From Ignavibacteria bacterium (lineage in GTDB: Bacteria > Bacteroidota > Ignavibacteria > Tepidaquicellales > Tepidaquicellaceae): DNA of 7,960 nt. Shown here in pieces: positions 6,845-7,960 of this stretch (its first letter is position 1; each line of letters starts with the position of its first letter). The translations under genes and the position numbers were made by a program. The stretch covers positions 1 to 7,960 of the forward strand of contig JAGPCH010000047.1 in assembly GCA_018058125.1 (NCBI GenBank). Direction: 5' to 3'. The notes under the pieces are model-generated. The model did not search any database, had not been told where the DNA came from, and saw only the letters and a program-made list of their open reading frames with translations.

Positions 6845-7960
6845 TTGAAATCCATAGCTATAATAACTCCTAATACTGATACCTTCAGTAATCCAACATT
6901 GATAATAACGATAAAAAAGTTGATAGATGATAATTATAAGATACTGTTTTTCGGTCATGAGCAGATTTTCATCCCGCAGGAATTTAAGGAGAAAGTGGAA
7001 TTTCATCAATTGCCATTTAATTTTGCATCATTTTTCGGAAGACCGAAATTTCACAGAAGAGGATTAGATCTTTACAAGCTGATCATGCAATACAGAGAGA
7101 TAAACAGCTTGTTTAAGTTGCGGAATAAAGTAAAAGCATTGATCTGTATAGATCCAATGGGAGTAGTATTAGGTGGTAGAATAAAGAAAATTATTAATGT
7201 AAAATTAATATATTTTTCTTTTGAGATATTTTTTGATGATGAGATTTCGGATGCAGATAAAAAAAGAGTTAAGTCACTGGAAAAGGAATATTCGAAGAAG
7301 ACAGAGCTTATTGTGATACAGGATTCTGAGAGAGAAAATTTATTAAGAAGGGAAAATGAATTAGGAGAGGATATAAAATTTTTTCATATACCTGTATCTC
7401 CGGAAAGATTGAAAAGCACAGGAAGTAAAATTGATCTGTATAAAGAGTTCAGCATTCCTGAAGATAAGACAATAATTGTTTATTCCGGTTCACTGCAAAG
7501 CTGGAGCGGTATCATGAAGATACTTGATCTTTTTCCTGAGAAATGGAATAATGAAAACTGGCTTTTGATCCATACACACAATGATCTTCCTGAAGGAAAT
7601 GAAACTAAGGAGAAGATCAAAAAACTTATCCTTGAAAAGAATAATATAACATTTAACAATAAGCCATTTACCGAATTTAAAGAATATGCAGAGTTTTTAT
7701 CGGAATGTGATATCGGACTGGCAGTTTATTTTCCTAATTATGAAGATTCATTTTCGGGAAAAAATGTAGAAGAGATTGGATTATCATCAGGCAAATTTTC
7801 AACATACATTATGCTTGGCAAACCTACGATCACAACTTCAAATAAAATTTACAATTATCTTAATGAAAAATATAATTATGGTTATATTATAGATACCGCA
7901 GAGGATATTAAAGAGGGAATAGTTAACATAAAATCCGAATATGACATGAAGGTATCCGGG
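6845..7960 (+). CDS. GT-B glycosyltransferase, GT4-like, 3' end cut by the window
   Basis: An open frame of 372 codons runs to the last base of the window with no stop, so the C-terminus is missing. The fold is the two-lobed GT-B type. The N-terminal acceptor lobe starts KSIAIITPNTDTFSNPTL. The linker and C-lobe start near IVYSGSLQSWSG (211-222), the usual first strand of the donor-binding domain. Then come WLLIHTH (239-245), a CDIGLAVYFP strand (288-297) and the donor-site helix GLSSGKFSTYIMLGKPTIT (312-330), where family 4 enzymes bind the nucleotide sugar. No membrane segment or signal peptide is evident, so it probably acts on the cytoplasmic face of the membrane. The start is TTG: the in-frame TAA at 6842-6844 directly precedes it. 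The missing part should be short if the length is typical. Donor and acceptor are unknown. Confidence 0.82.
   Translation, partial: MKSIAIITPNTDTFSNPTLIITIKKLIDDNYKILFFGHEQIFIPQEFKEKVEFHQLPFNFASFFGRPKFHRRGLDLYKLIMQYREINSLFKLRNKVKALICIDPMGVVLGGRIKKIINVKLIYFSFEIFFDDEISDADKKRVKSLEKEYSKKTELIVIQDSERENLLRRENELGEDIKFFHIPVSPERLKSTGSKIDLYKEFSIPEDKTIIVYSGSLQSWSGIMKILDLFPEKWNNENWLLIHTHNDLPEGNETKEKIKKLILEKNNITFNNKPFTEFKEYAEFLSECDIGLAVYFPNYEDSFSGKNVEEIGLSSGKFSTYIMLGKPTITTSNKIYNYLNEKYNYGYIIDTAEDIKEGIVNIKSEYDMKVSG

Noticed and set aside
6800..7009. Minus-strand open frame covering the methyltransferase/glycosyltransferase junction
   Set aside because: It overlaps both coding ends, has no family likeness, and arises easily in AT-rich DNA.

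Overview
This window is AT-rich, fully gene-packed bacterial DNA from a surface-glycan biosynthesis locus (O-antigen, capsule or a similar glycan). Every gene is on the + strand. There are eight complete or near-complete genes plus one 3' fragment. No gap between genes exceeds 19 bases, and I see no terminator, internal promoter, tRNA, rRNA, CRISPR array or mobile element. It reads as one stretch of a long operon that continues past both ends.

The organism cannot be fixed from this sequence. The low GC, heavy use of ATA (Ile) and AGA (Arg), near absence of Shine-Dalgarno sequences, and several TTG starts would suit a Bacteroidota/Ignavibacteria-type bacterium or a spirochaete such as Leptospira. 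This is a weak inference.

Layout. 2-283: C-terminal piece of a protein I do not recognise. 284-1285: FemAB/GNAT-like acyltransferase. 1278-2189: Fmt/ArnA-type formyltransferase with an intact Asn-His-Asp triad. 2186-3154: ArnC/GtrB-like family 2 glycosyltransferase with two C-terminal membrane segments. 3147-4124: extended-SDR nucleotide-sugar epimerase/dehydratase. 4130-5257: DegT/ArnB-type PLP aminotransferase. 5257-6048: divergent PAPS-type sulfotransferase. 6055-6825: class I SAM methyltransferase with some likeness to amino-sugar N-methyltransferases. 6845-7960: GT-B (GT4-like) glycosyltransferase, cut by the window end.

How the genes may work together (inference). The SDR and aminotransferase would make a nucleotide amino sugar, the formyltransferase and perhaps the acyltransferase would cap an amine, and the GT2 enzyme would load a sugar onto a polyprenyl phosphate carrier. 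The four-gene core at 1278-5257 contains the same enzyme classes as the Arn (Ara4N) pathway: formyltransferase, ArnC-like transferase, SDR and ArnB-like aminotransferase. The SDR, however, looks like an epimerase and not the UDP-glucuronate decarboxylase of ArnA. The sulfotransferase and methyltransferase suggest a heavily decorated sugar or glycan. No nucleotidyltransferase, 4,6-dehydratase, flippase or polymerase is present here, so the pathway's entry and export steps must lie elsewhere.

Four of the eight visible starts are non-ATG (three TTG, one GTG). In-frame stops just upstream exclude an earlier start for the three TTG genes, and two of those genes share an almost identical 8-base start/stop overlap with the gene before them.
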